A stretch of 64,000 nucleotides of DNA from Burkholderia sp. SRS-W-2-2016 (GTDB lineage: Bacteria; Pseudomonadota; Gammaproteobacteria; Burkholderiales; Burkholderiaceae), in the NCBI RefSeq assembly GCF_001931485.1, contig NZ_MSDV01000052.1, positions 116,982 through 180,981 of the forward strand, written 5' to 3'. The translations under genes were made by a program, and so were the position numbers. Of this stretch, positions 18,219 to 26,684 are shown piece by piece. The notes below the pieces were generated by a model that was given only the letters and a program-made list of their open reading frames with translations, ran no database searches and had not been told where the DNA came from. Each line of letters starts with the position of its first letter. Within the stretch, counting starts at the first letter, position 1.

Positions 18219-19379
18219 TTAGTCGTTCTGCAGCTTCCACTTGCCGTCGACGATCTGCACGATCACGCGGGCGCGTTGATCGAGACCGTTGTGGTCGGTC
18301 GCGGTGGTGTTCATGATGCCGTGCGAGACCGGCAGCTCCTTGAGGTTTTCGAGCGCGCCGCGCAGTGCCGTGCGGAACTCGGGCGTGCCCGGCTGCGCGG
18401 TCTTCAGCGCGACCGGAATCGCGGCCTGCAACATCTGGCCGGCATCCCATGCGTGACCGCCGAAGGTCGCGACCGAGCCCGCGCCGTAGGCCTTCTCATA
18501 CGCGTTCTTATAGGCTTCCGACGACTTCTTCACCGGGTTCGAATCCGGCAGCTGATCGACCACCAGAATCGGGCCGGCCGGCAGCAGCTCGCCTTCGCAG
18601 TCCTTGCCGCACACGCGCAGGAAGTCGTTGTTGGCGACGCCGTGGGTCTGATAGATCTTGCCCTTGTAGCCGCGCTCCTTCAGCGCCTTGGCCGGCAGCG
18701 CCGACGGCGTGCCCGAACCGGCGATCAGCACCGCATCGGGATTCGCGCCCATCGTCTTCAGCACCTGCCCGGTCACCGATGCATCGGTGCGGTTAAAGCG
18801 CTCGTTCGACACGACCTTCAGGTTGTGCGCTTTCGCCGACGCCGCGAACACGTTGTTCCAGCTGTCGCCGTACGCATCCGAGAAGCCGATGAAGCCGACC
18901 GTCTTCACGCCGTGACGCGCCATGTAATCGGCGATCGCTTCGGCCATCAGGCTGTCGTTCTGCGGCGGTTTGAAGGCCCATGCGCGCTTCGCGTCCATCG
19001 GTTGAATGATGGCCGCCGATGCCGCGAGCGAGATCACCGGCGTCTTGCCTTCGGCGGCGGGATCGAGCATGGCCAGCGAATTCGGCGTGACGGTCGAACC
19101 GATGATCGCATCGACGTGGTCTTCGTCGATCAGCTTGCGGGTGTTCTGCACGGCCTTGCTGGTGTCCGACGCATCGTCGAGCACGATGTAGGTGACGGTC
19201 TTGCCGCCGATCTCTTTCGGCAGCAACGCGATCGTGTTTTTCTCAGGAATCCCGAGCGATGCGGCCGGCCCCGTGGTCGACAACGTCACGCCGATCTTCA
19301 CCTGCGCGATCGCCGCCCCCGCCCCGCACATCAGCGCCATTGCGATGCCGGTGCGTACCCATTGCCTTGTGATTTTCAT
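18219..19379 (-). CDS. Periplasmic substrate-binding protein of the first Liv-type transporter (paralog 1)
   Basis: Type I periplasmic binding protein (LivK-like, Peripla_BP_6), 386 aa. A signal peptide covers about 1-25 (basic start, hydrophobic core, AIA cleavage before QVKIGVTLS). Mature-protein features GPAASLGIPEKNTIALLPKE and the Cys pair in VCGKDCEGELLP are shared with the next gene. It lies 242 bp upstream of livH and in the same direction. The ligand is unknown; leucine/isoleucine/valine or another small amide or aromatic acid are all possible. Confidence 0.93.
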   Translation of the reverse strand: MKITRQWVRTGIAMALMCGAGAAIAQVKIGVTLSTTGPAASLGIPEKNTIALLPKEIGGKTVTYIVLDDASDTSKAVQNTRKLIDEDHVDAIIGSTVTPNSLAMLDPAAEGKTPVISLAASAAIIQPMDAKRAWAFKPPQNDSLMAEAIADYMARHGVKTVGFIGFSDAYGDSWNNVFAASAKAHNLKVVSNERFNRTDASVTGQVLKTMGANPDAVLIAGSGTPSALPAKALKERGYKGKIYQTHGVANNDFLRVCGKDCEGELLPAGPILVVDQLPDSNPVKKSSEAYKNAYEKAYGAGSVATFGGHAWDAGQMLQAAIPVALKTAQPGTPEFRTALRGALENLKELPVSHGIMNTTATDHNGLDQRARVIVQIVDGKWKLQND

Positions 19380-19670
19380 TGCGAGTCTCCTAACGCCTTG
19401 AAAAGCGCCTATCTATAAGCCGGCTTCAGGGGCCGGGTGTCTGATCCAGTTATCCGGTCTGGGTACGCGGATGCCAAGCATGGTTTTCCCTGCCCGGCGC
19501 GGCTACCTTCGCGGTTCTGTTGGCTACCGCTCCTCTCACATGGATCGGATTCGCGTGCACGTGAAACGGGGCGCCCTGCCCCGTCCGCTGCTTACTGCTC
19601 GCTGCTCGCGAATCGCCCACGATGTGCCGCGGTTTCTGCGCCGCGATCTGTATGTCGTTCAACTACCGGC

Positions 19671-19694
19671 AAACCACTAATATGTTAGTAGTTT
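19671..19694. promoter_or_regulatory. Operator-like imperfect palindrome upstream of liv unit 1
   Basis: AAACCACTAA, a 4-bp TATG centre, then TTAGTAGTTT: the arms match at 9 of 10 positions in an otherwise GC-rich region, about 290 bp before the binding-protein start. This suggests a dimeric regulator site; which protein binds is unknown. Confidence 0.45.
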
Positions 19695-19811
19695 GCGTTG
19701 TGCATTTTTGGCGGTCAAGTGAGCTAGCCCAAAATGCGGGTTTGTCCTGAAGCAGCGAAACCACATTTTGTCGAGATACGTCCGCGCACGAAAACCCCGG
19801 CCGCGGGCAAT

Positions 19812-19844
19812 AAAAAAGACGCGTCAACTGCACGCGTCTTTTTT
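19812..19844 (-). terminator. Terminator after binding-protein gene 2
   Basis: Stem AAAAAAGACGCGT (19812-19824) with ACGCGTCTTTTTT (19832-19844) and a 7-nt loop, 30 bp after the stop at 19874. It ends in six T on both strands and would work in either direction. It separates the two paralogous binding-protein genes into different transcripts. Confidence 0.85.
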
Positions 19845-19873
19845 GCTGGATTTGCGTAGCGCTGCGCCTCCGC

Positions 19874-21040
19874 TCAGTCGCCCGCGAGCTTCCACTTGCC
19901 GTCGACGATCTGCACCATCACGCGGGCGCGTTGATCGAGACCGGCGTGGTCGTTCACGCTCATGTTGAAGATGCCGTGCGACGCCGGCAGATCCTTGGTG
20001 CCCTCGAGCGCGGCGCGCAGCGCCTCGCGGAACGCCGGCGTACCCGGTTGACCCTTCTTCAGCGCGAGCGGGATAGCATGCTGCAACAGCAGGCCCGCGT
20101 CCCACGCGTGACCGCCGAACGTCGACACCGAACCGGCGCCATAAGCCGTTTCATATGCATGCTTGTATGCGAGCGCGGACTTCTTCACCGGGTTCGCATC
20201 GGGCAATTGATCGGCGACCAACAGCGGACCGGCCGGCAGCCACGTGCCTTCGCAATCCTTGCCGCACACGCGCAGGAAGTCGTTATTGGCGACGCCGTGG
20301 GTCTGGTAGTACTTGCCCTTGTAGCCGCGCTCCTTCAGCGTTTTCTGCGGCAGCGCGGCCGGCGTACCCGCGCCGGCGATCAGCACCGCGTCCGGGTTCT
20401 GCGACATCATCTTCAGCACCTGGCCGGTGACCGATGCGTCGTTGCGCGCGAAACGTTCGTTGGCGACGACCTTGATCTTCGCGAGCCCGGCGGCCTTGCC
20501 GAATTCCTTGAACCAGCTCTCGCCGTACGCGTCGGAAAAGCCGATGAACGCAACCGTCTTCACGCCATGATTGGCCATGTGCTGCGCGATCGCGGTGGCC
20601 ATCAGGATGTCGTTCTGCGGCGTCTTGAAGACCCACGCGCGCTTCGCATCCATCGGCTCGACGATGCCGGCGGCCGCGGCCATCGAGATCATCGGCGTGG
20701 TGGTTTCGGCGGCGACGTCGATCATCGCGAGCGAGTTCGGCACGACGGTCGAACCGATCATCGCGTCGACGTGGTCTTCGCTGGTGAGCTTGCGGGCGTT
20801 CTTGACCGCCTGGGTGGAGTCGGTCGCGTCGTCGAGGACGATGTAGTCGATTTTCTGGCCGGCCACTTCCTTCGGCAGCAGCGCAATCGTGTTCTTTTCG
20901 GGGATGCCGAGCGACGCGGCCGGGCCGGTTGCCGACACCGTGACGCCGATTTTCACGTCCGCGAACGCATGGCCGCTCCATCCAGCCGAAACCCCGGTAG
21001 CGACCAATGCCGCACTGATCCAACGCAATGCCGACTTCAT
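19874..21040 (-). CDS. Periplasmic substrate-binding protein of a Liv-type transporter (paralog 2)
   Basis: 388-aa LivK-like binding protein with a signal peptide of about 27 residues (cleavage after GHAFA, before DVKIGVTVS). It is closely related to the product of 18219-19379: long identical blocks include GPAASLGIPEKNTIALLPKE, the AWVFK/AWAFK region and LRVCGKDCEG. This points to tandem duplication. It has its own terminator and an upstream palindromic control region, so it is an independent unit, probably supplying an alternative ligand specificity to the same LivH/MG/F membrane complex. SD: GAGGAGCAGG. Confidence 0.93.
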   Translation of the reverse strand: MKSALRWISAALVATGVSAGWSGHAFADVKIGVTVSATGPAASLGIPEKNTIALLPKEVAGQKIDYIVLDDATDSTQAVKNARKLTSEDHVDAMIGSTVVPNSLAMIDVAAETTTPMISMAAAAGIVEPMDAKRAWVFKTPQNDILMATAIAQHMANHGVKTVAFIGFSDAYGESWFKEFGKAAGLAKIKVVANERFARNDASVTGQVLKMMSQNPDAVLIAGAGTPAALPQKTLKERGYKGKYYQTHGVANNDFLRVCGKDCEGTWLPAGPLLVADQLPDANPVKKSALAYKHAYETAYGAGSVSTFGGHAWDAGLLLQHAIPLALKKGQPGTPAFREALRAALEGTKDLPASHGIFNMSVNDHAGLDQRARVMVQIVDGKWKLAGD

Positions 21041-21063
21041 CCTGCTCCTCTATTAACCCCGTT

Positions 21064-21095
21064 ATTCAATTGAATTTAAATCCGTGGATTTAAAT
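21064..21095. promoter_or_regulatory. Overlapping perfect palindromes upstream of binding-protein gene 2
   Basis: Two perfect AT-rich palindromes sit 24-55 bp before the ATG at 21040: ATTCAATTGAAT (21064-21075) and a 10-bp inverted repeat ATTTAAATCC-GT-GGATTTAAAT (21074-21095). They overlap by two bases. The position is right for a repressor or activator covering the promoter. The AT-rich dyads would suit an Lrp/AsnC or similar regulator, but the protein is not identified. Confidence 0.6.
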
Positions 21096-21255
21096 GCCGA
21101 CCCAGCGGTCGGTGAAAAGCGAGTTTAGCGGAGGCTTACGGCGCGCTGCAAGCGTTTTGCAGGCTTTTGACGTTTAAAAACAGCGTTATGGAGCGAATAA
21201 AAAATGGCTACCGGATTAGCCGGTTTATTTCGCCATCGCGATTTGAAAGTACAAA

Positions 21256-21292
21256 TAAAAAGCGCTGTTGGATATCAATCCAACAGCGCTTT
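21256..21292 (-). terminator. Terminator of the second liv operon
   Basis: A 15-bp perfect stem (AAAGCGCTGTTGGAT 21259-21273 with ATCCAACAGCGCTTT 21278-21292) with a 4-nt loop is followed on the minus strand by TTTTTATTTG. It lies about 290 bp after the livM stop at 21584. The rest of the gap 21041-21583 shows nothing else recognisable apart from the palindromes at 21064-21095. Confidence 0.8.
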
Positions 21293-21583
21293 CGTCTGGG
21301 CACTGAGTGCCTCAATTGTCTCCTCGTTCTCCACCTGCAAATTCGTGGTGCATCAGAACTGCATGAAGATTAAACGACCGCCTAAGCAGTCACAACTAGC
21401 AATTACCCTAGTGGTGCACTGCGGCACTAAATTGGGGCACATTCGGAGAACGCTGGCCCCGCGGTTTATCACCGCTTCGCGCGGCGGCCTGATGCATCTG
21501 AATTCCAGCGTATCGACGGTTAAATCGGAGACCGAACTAATTCGATATCGCAGTGCATCAAGCTAACCCTAACCAGCGCAATC

Positions 21584-22558
21584 TCACGCCCTCAACGGCC
21601 GCACCCGCGCAACGATCTCACCGACGATCCCGCGCCGGAACGCCAGCACGCAGGCGATGAAGATCAGCCCCGTGACGATCGTCACCGACTCGCCGAGCGA
21701 GCGGAACCAGTCAACGCCAGTGACCGACGCGAGCGCCCCGCCGATATCGCCGAGCCGGTCTTCGAGCGACACGATCAGCGCGGCGCCGAGCAGCGGCCCG
21801 AACAGCGTGCCCATGCCGCCCACCAGCGTCATCAGGATCACGAGGCCGGACATCGTCCAGTACGCATCGCTCAAGGTCTCGAAGCCCTGCACCAGCACCT
21901 TCAGCGATCCCGCGAGCCCGGCAAGACCCGCCGACAGCACGAACGCGAGCAGCTTGAAGCGATCGGTATCGTAGCCGAGCGACACCGCGCGCGGCTCGTT
22001 CTCCTTGATCGCGACCAGCACCTGACCGAACGGCGAATGAACGATCCGCACGATCAGCAGGAAGGCCGCGACGATCACGAGCAGCACGACGAAATACAGC
22101 GCAACGTCCGACGACAGATCCACGAGCCCGAACAGCTTGCCGCGCGGCACCCCTTGCAAACCGTCCTCGCCATGCGTGAACGGCGCCTGCAGGAACACGA
22201 AGTAGACCATCTGCGCGAGCGCGAGCGTGACCATCGCGAAGTAGATCCCCTGACGGCGAATCGCGAAGATGCCGACCACGAAGCCGAGCAGCGTTGCCGC
22301 AGCGGTGCCGGCCAGCACGCCGAACTCCGGCGAGAAGCCGAGCGTCTGCATCGCGTAGCCGGTCACGTAGCCGGCCGACGCGAGAAACATCGCGTGACCG
22401 AACGACAGCAGCCCGGTGTAACCGATCAGCAGATTGAACGCGGCCGCGAACAGCGCGAAGCACAGCACCTTCATCACGAACAGCGGATAGATGCCGAGCA
22501 CCGGCACCGCGAGCAGCGCGACCAGCAGCAGTCCGTAAAGGAATTTTCTCTGCATCAT
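21584..22558 (-). CDS. livM: Liv-type ABC transporter 2, permease LivM
   Basis: Membrane permease, 324 aa, from the ATG at 22558 (MMQRKFLYGLLLVALLAVPVL), which overlaps the livH stop as ATGA. About 8-9 hydrophobic segments are present, with the LivM motif GYTGLLSFGHAMFLASAGYV and a C-terminal GMGTLFGPLLGAALIVSLED. The open frame continues far upstream through livH in another frame; that part is not coding. Last gene of the operon livG-F-K-H-M. Confidence 0.94.
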   Translation of the reverse strand: MMQRKFLYGLLLVALLAVPVLGIYPLFVMKVLCFALFAAAFNLLIGYTGLLSFGHAMFLASAGYVTGYAMQTLGFSPEFGVLAGTAAATLLGFVVGIFAIRRQGIYFAMVTLALAQMVYFVFLQAPFTHGEDGLQGVPRGKLFGLVDLSSDVALYFVVLLVIVAAFLLIVRIVHSPFGQVLVAIKENEPRAVSLGYDTDRFKLLAFVLSAGLAGLAGSLKVLVQGFETLSDAYWTMSGLVILMTLVGGMGTLFGPLLGAALIVSLEDRLGDIGGALASVTGVDWFRSLGESVTIVTGLIFIACVLAFRRGIVGEIVARVRPLRA

Positions 22559-23439
22559 TTTTCCCTGCCGAAAAGGCCCGCCGGACGCACCAGCAGCACC
22601 AGCGCCATGATCACGAACACGACGGTCGCCGACGCTTCCGGGTAGTACACGCGCGTGAGCCCTTCGATCACGCCGAGCAGCAGCCCGGTCAGAATCGAGC
22701 CCATGATCGAGCCCATCCCGCCGATCACGACCACCGCGAACACGGTGATGATCATCGGTTGCCCCATCAGCGGCGACACCTGGATCACCGGCGCGGCGAG
22801 CACGCCGGCGAACGCGGCGAGCGCGACGCCGAAGCCGTAGGTCAGCGTGATCATCAACGGCACGTTCACGCCGAACGCCTCGACCAGTTTCGGGTTCTCG
22901 GTGCCCGCGCGCAGATACGCGCCGAGCCGGGTCTTCTCGATCACGAACCACGTCGCGAAACACACGATCAACGACGCGACCACGACCCACGCGCGATAGT
23001 TCGGCAGATACATGAAGCCGAGATTGGTCGCGCCGGCGAGCGCCGACGGCACGTCGTACGGCTGGCCCGACGAGCCGTAGATCGAGTGGAATACGCCTTC
23101 GATCACGAGCGTAATGCCGAACGTCAGCAGCAGCCCGTACAGATGATCGAGCTTGTAGAGCCAGCGCAGCATCGAGCGTTCGATCGCGATGCCGAACACG
23201 CCGACCAGCAGCGGCGCGAGCACCAGCATCGCCCAGTACGGCAGACCGAAATACGACAGCCCCATCCACGCGAGCATCGCGCCGAGCATGAACAGCGCGC
23301 CGTGCGCGAAATTGATCACGTTGAGCAGGCCGAAGATGATGGCCAGCCCGAGGCTCAGAATCGCGTAGAACGAACCGTTCACGAGCCCGAGCAGAAGCTG
23401 GCTCAGCATCGCCGGTAGCGGAACGCCAAAGATATCCAT
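22555..23439 (-). CDS. livH: Liv-type ABC transporter 2, permease LivH
   Basis: Membrane permease, 294 aa, family-typical length. It starts MDIFGVPLPAMLSQLLLGLVNGSFYAILS and has the FGLLNVINFAHGALFMLGA motif of LivH. The segment GGMGSIMGSILTGLLLGVIEG near the C-terminus is the cytoplasmic EAA-like loop that contacts the ATPases. It is translationally coupled to livM. Confidence 0.94.
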   Translation of the reverse strand: MDIFGVPLPAMLSQLLLGLVNGSFYAILSLGLAIIFGLLNVINFAHGALFMLGAMLAWMGLSYFGLPYWAMLVLAPLLVGVFGIAIERSMLRWLYKLDHLYGLLLTFGITLVIEGVFHSIYGSSGQPYDVPSALAGATNLGFMYLPNYRAWVVVASLIVCFATWFVIEKTRLGAYLRAGTENPKLVEAFGVNVPLMITLTYGFGVALAAFAGVLAAPVIQVSPLMGQPMIITVFAVVVIGGMGSIMGSILTGLLLGVIEGLTRVYYPEASATVVFVIMALVLLVRPAGLFGREK

Positions 23440-23501
23440 TGGAGCCTTTCGCCCTTCAAGCGATCGTCAAGGTGAGGCCGGTCCCGAAGGACCGGCGGCG
23501 C

Positions 23502-24716
23502 TTACTTCCACAACGCGCAGCGGGTCTGCGCCTTGGTCGTGTACGCCTGCTCGCCCGGAATCGTCGCCGTGATCTTGTAGTAGTCCCAGGGCTCTTTCGA
23601 TTCCGCCGGCGTCTTCACCTGCATCAGGTACATGTCGTGGATCATGCTGCCGTCCTCGCGGATGTAGCCCTTCGCGTAGAAGTCGTCGATCTTCGTCTTG
23701 CGCAGCTGCGCCATCACCTTGTCCGGATCGTTCGAGCCGACCGCCTGCACCGCCTTCAGATAGTTCATCGTCGCCGAGTAGTCGGCGGCCTGCAGGCTCG
23801 ACGGCATCTTCTTCATCTTGTCGAAGTAGCGCTGCGCCCATTTGCGGGTGTCGGCGTTCTTGTTCCAGTACCAGCTGTCGGTCAGCACCAGACCCTGGGT
23901 GGTTTCGAGGCCGAGGCTGTGCACGTCGTTGATGAACATCAGCAGCGCGGCGATCTTCATCGTCTTCGGAATGCCGAACTCCTTCGCGGCCTTGATCGAA
24001 TTGACCGTGTCGCCGCCCGCGTTCGCGAGGCCGAGCACCTGCGCCTTCGATGCCTGCGCCTGCAACAGGAACGACGAGAAGTCCGACGCCGACAGCGGAT
24101 GACGGACCGCGCCGAGCACCTGGCCGCCGTTCGCCTTGACGACGTCCGAGGTGGCTTTTTCGAGCGCCTTGCCGAACGCGTAGTCGGCGGTCAGGAAGTA
24201 CCACGTCTTGCCGCCCTGCTTGGTCACCGCCGAGCCGGTGCCGTTCGCGAGCGCGGTCGTGTCGTACGCGTAGTGGACCGTGTACGGCGTGCACTGCTCG
24301 TTGGTCAGCGTATCGGCGCCCGCGCCGACGTTGATGTAGACCTTGTGCTTTTCGCCGGCGACGGTGTTCATCGACAAACCGGTCGCCGAGTTGGTGCCGC
24401 CGATCAGCATGTTCACGCCTTCGCGGTCGAACCATTCGCGCGCGCGCGACGCGGCGATGTCCGCCTTGTTCTGGTGGTCCGCGTACAGCACGGTGATCGG
24501 CTTGCCGTTGACCTTGCCGCCGAAGTCCGCGACCGCCATGCGGATCGCTTCGAGACCGCCCTGCCCGTCGATATCCGCGTATAGCCCCGACATGTCGGTG
24601 ATGAAGCCGATCTTCACCGCGTCATCGGCTGCCTGCGCGCCCGAGAACGTCAACGCGGTGCCGGCGGCGACCGCGAAACAGAGTGAGGCAAGCCGTGCGA
24701 GTGGGTTCTTGGTCAT
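23502..24716 (-). CDS. Liv-type ABC transporter 2, periplasmic substrate-binding protein
   Basis: 404-aa binding protein of the Peripla_BP_6 type. Signal peptide about 1-29, cleaved after SGAQA before ADDAVKIG. The start at 24716 is preceded by GGAGACACGC; the in-frame ATG 13 codons earlier is less likely. It is only distantly related to the two paralogs of the first cluster: it has VKIGFITDMSGLYADIDGQGG rather than their GPAASLGIPEKN pattern, so a different ligand is likely. The gene sits between the ATPase pair and the permease pair. Confidence 0.93.
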   Translation of the reverse strand: MTKNPLARLASLCFAVAAGTALTFSGAQAADDAVKIGFITDMSGLYADIDGQGGLEAIRMAVADFGGKVNGKPITVLYADHQNKADIAASRAREWFDREGVNMLIGGTNSATGLSMNTVAGEKHKVYINVGAGADTLTNEQCTPYTVHYAYDTTALANGTGSAVTKQGGKTWYFLTADYAFGKALEKATSDVVKANGGQVLGAVRHPLSASDFSSFLLQAQASKAQVLGLANAGGDTVNSIKAAKEFGIPKTMKIAALLMFINDVHSLGLETTQGLVLTDSWYWNKNADTRKWAQRYFDKMKKMPSSLQAADYSATMNYLKAVQAVGSNDPDKVMAQLRKTKIDDFYAKGYIREDGSMIHDMYLMQVKTPAESKEPWDYYKITATIPGEQAYTTKAQTRCALWK

Positions 24717-24798
24717 GCGTGTCTCCAGTTCTTCGTTTGTGGTTATCAGAGGCAATCGGGTCTCGGCACGTGGGTCCGGTTATGTGCCGCCGCCCCGC

Positions 24799-25557
24799 TC
24801 ATACGCCCAGTAAATCGTGCAACACCGGCATCTTGCCTTCGAGCTCAGCAGCCCCGAAATGCTCGACGATCGTGCCGTGCTCCATCACATAGAAACGGTC
24901 CGCGAGCGGCGCGGCGAAGCGGAAGTTCTGCTCGACCATCACCACCGTATAGCCGCGCGATTTCAGCGTGACGATCATCCGCGCGAGCGCCTGCACGATC
25001 ACCGGCGCGAGCCCTTCCGAGATCTCGTCGAGCAGCAGCAGACTCGCGCCGGTACGCAGGATTCGAGCGACCGCCAGCATCTGCTGTTCGCCGCCCGAGA
25101 GCCGCGTGCCCTGGCTCATGCGCCGCTCGTGCAGATTCGGGAACATCGCGTAGATTTCCTCGAGCGACATCATGTGCGCCTTGTCGCCGACCGGCGGCGG
25201 CAGCAGCAGATTTTCCTCGCACGACAGGCTCGAAAAAATCCCCCGCTCTTCCGGGCAATAGCCGACCCCGCAATGCGCGATCCGGTGCGTGGACAGGTCG
25301 ATGGTTTCGCGTCCGCCGATGCGGATCGAGCCGGTGCGGCGCCCGGTCAGTCCCATGATCGCGCGCAGCGTGGTGGTGCGGCCCGCGCCGTTGCGTCCGA
25401 GCAGCGTGACGACCTCGCCGCGGCCGACCGTCAGATCGACGCCGTGCAGAATGTGGGATTCCCCGTACCAGGCTTGCAGTCCCGCGATTTCCAGCGCGGG
25501 TGCGCCGCTTTTCGTGTCGCTCGCTTCGAGCCCTTCCCGCTCGACCGTCGTATTCAT
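24799..25557 (-). CDS. livF: Liv-type ABC transporter 2, ATP-binding protein LivF (Walker A Lys replaced by Arg)
   Basis: ATPase subunit, 252 aa. The Walker A motif reads GRNGAGRTT (54-62): the normally invariant lysine is Arg60, confirmed by the codon CGC (minus strand of GCG at the corresponding site). The ABC signature LSGGEQQ (153-159) and Walker B LLLLDE (173-178) are intact, so the gene is not decayed. It overlaps livG by 4 bp. The heterodimer may rely mainly on the canonical site of LivG (GPNGAGKTT). Confidence 0.92.
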   Translation of the reverse strand: MNTTVEREGLEASDTKSGAPALEIAGLQAWYGESHILHGVDLTVGRGEVVTLLGRNGAGRTTTLRAIMGLTGRRTGSIRIGGRETIDLSTHRIAHCGVGYCPEERGIFSSLSCEENLLLPPPVGDKAHMMSLEEIYAMFPNLHERRMSQGTRLSGGEQQMLAVARILRTGASLLLLDEISEGLAPVIVQALARMIVTLKSRGYTVVMVEQNFRFAAPLADRFYVMEHGTIVEHFGAAELEGKMPVLHDLLGV

Positions 25558-26333
25558 GCGTGCGCTCCGGCGAGCGCCGCGTCGGCGCTGCCCATATAGG
25601 CTTGCATCACCAGCGGATTCTTCGACACTTCCGCGTAGCTGCCTTCGGCCAATACTTCGCCGCGTTGCAGTACGGTGATCGTGTCGGAGATGCCGGCGAT
25701 CACGTTCATGTTGTGTTCGACCATCAGAATGGTGCGACCCGCCGATACTTTTTTGATCAGCGCGGTCACGCGATCGACGTCCTCGTGGCCCATCCCCTGA
25801 GTGGGTTCGTCGAGCAGCATCAGTTCGGGTTCCATCGCGAGCGTGGTCGCGATTTCGAGCGCGCGCTTGCGGCCATATGCAAGCTCGACCGTCTGCACGT
25901 CGGCGAAATCGGTCAGCCCGACCTGAGTCAGCAGATCCATTGCGCGATCGTTCAGACGCCGCAACGAGCGTTCGCTCTTCCAGAAGTGAAACGCGGTGCC
26001 GAGCGAGCGCTGCAAACCGATGCGCACGTTCTGCAATGCTGTCAGATGCGGAAATACCGCGGAAATCTGGAATGAACGGATGATGCCGCGCCGCGCGATC
26101 TGCGCGGGACGCTCGCCGGTGATGTCGACGCCGTTGAAGACGATCTGACCCGCGGTGGGTTCGAGAAATTTGGTGAGCAGATTGAAGCAGGTGGTCTTAC
26201 CCGCTCCATTGGGGCCGATCAGCGCATGGATCGAGCCACGGCGCACGCGCAGGTTCACGCCGTTCACGGCGACAAAGCCTTTGAACTCACGGGTGAGGCC
26301 GCGCGTTTCGAGAATCGTATCGCCGAGAATCAT
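25554..26333 (-). CDS. livG: Liv-type ABC transporter 2, ATP-binding protein LivG
   Basis: ATPase subunit, 259 aa, from the ATG at 26333 (MILGDTILETRGLTREF), which has AAGGG 5 nt upstream; an ATG at 26345 would add MEGN. Walker A IGPNGAGKTT is canonical, the signature is the LivG-like LAYGRKRALEI, and Walker B is LMLLDEPTQGMG. It is the first gene of the operon; no promoter could be assigned with confidence in the 351 bp upstream. Confidence 0.93.
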   Translation of the reverse strand: MILGDTILETRGLTREFKGFVAVNGVNLRVRRGSIHALIGPNGAGKTTCFNLLTKFLEPTAGQIVFNGVDITGERPAQIARRGIIRSFQISAVFPHLTALQNVRIGLQRSLGTAFHFWKSERSLRRLNDRAMDLLTQVGLTDFADVQTVELAYGRKRALEIATTLAMEPELMLLDEPTQGMGHEDVDRVTALIKKVSAGRTILMVEHNMNVIAGISDTITVLQRGEVLAEGSYAEVSKNPLVMQAYMGSADAALAGAHA

Positions 26334-26684
26334 GTTCCCTTCCATACGGAGTTAGGCGAAGCACTACGATCTTTCCGCGCGAAGCTCTGCGCGACTTGTT
26401 ATGACGGCGGCACCCCATGCCGCTCGTTGGCGTACTGCACCAATCGGACGGTAATCCACGGTGCGGCACGCAGCATGGCTGCCATTGTCGCGCCAATGAT
26501 GCAGCGCATTCATTGGGATTTGCACTTAGTGGATGAGGCCCGCGCCGTGCGTGCGCAACGCGCGCTCATCGACGACGCGGCAAACCTGACCGATGCGATG
26601 CGTCAGCGACGCGTGCGCGTGTCGGTTAGCGACTTGCGCTGCACCTCGTGCATGCATTTTTGCGCGCTCGCGGTGCAGCCGTTG
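26334..26684. other. Intergenic region between livG and the GMC oxidoreductase gene
   Basis: 351 bp without a supported gene, hairpin terminator or repeat. Both flanking genes run leftward, so it must contain the end of the GMC transcript and probably the liv promoter. Confidence 0.5.

Larger units (their letters stand above)
19380..19873. other. Intergenic region upstream of binding-protein gene 1
   Basis: 494 bp with no credible gene. It holds the terminator of the upstream paralog (19812-19844) and an operator-like palindrome (19671-19694). It should contain the promoter for the livK-livH-livMG-livF unit on the minus strand, but I cannot point to clear -35/-10 boxes. Confidence 0.6.

Noticed and set aside
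19557..19568. Half parS (CACGTGAAAC) upstream of binding-protein gene 1
   Set aside because: The left arm does not match, so a ParB dimer should not recognise it.
21584..23269. 561-aa frame covering livM and part of livH
   Set aside because: Only the part from 22558 onward is LivM. The N-terminal half is an arginine-rich shadow of livH.
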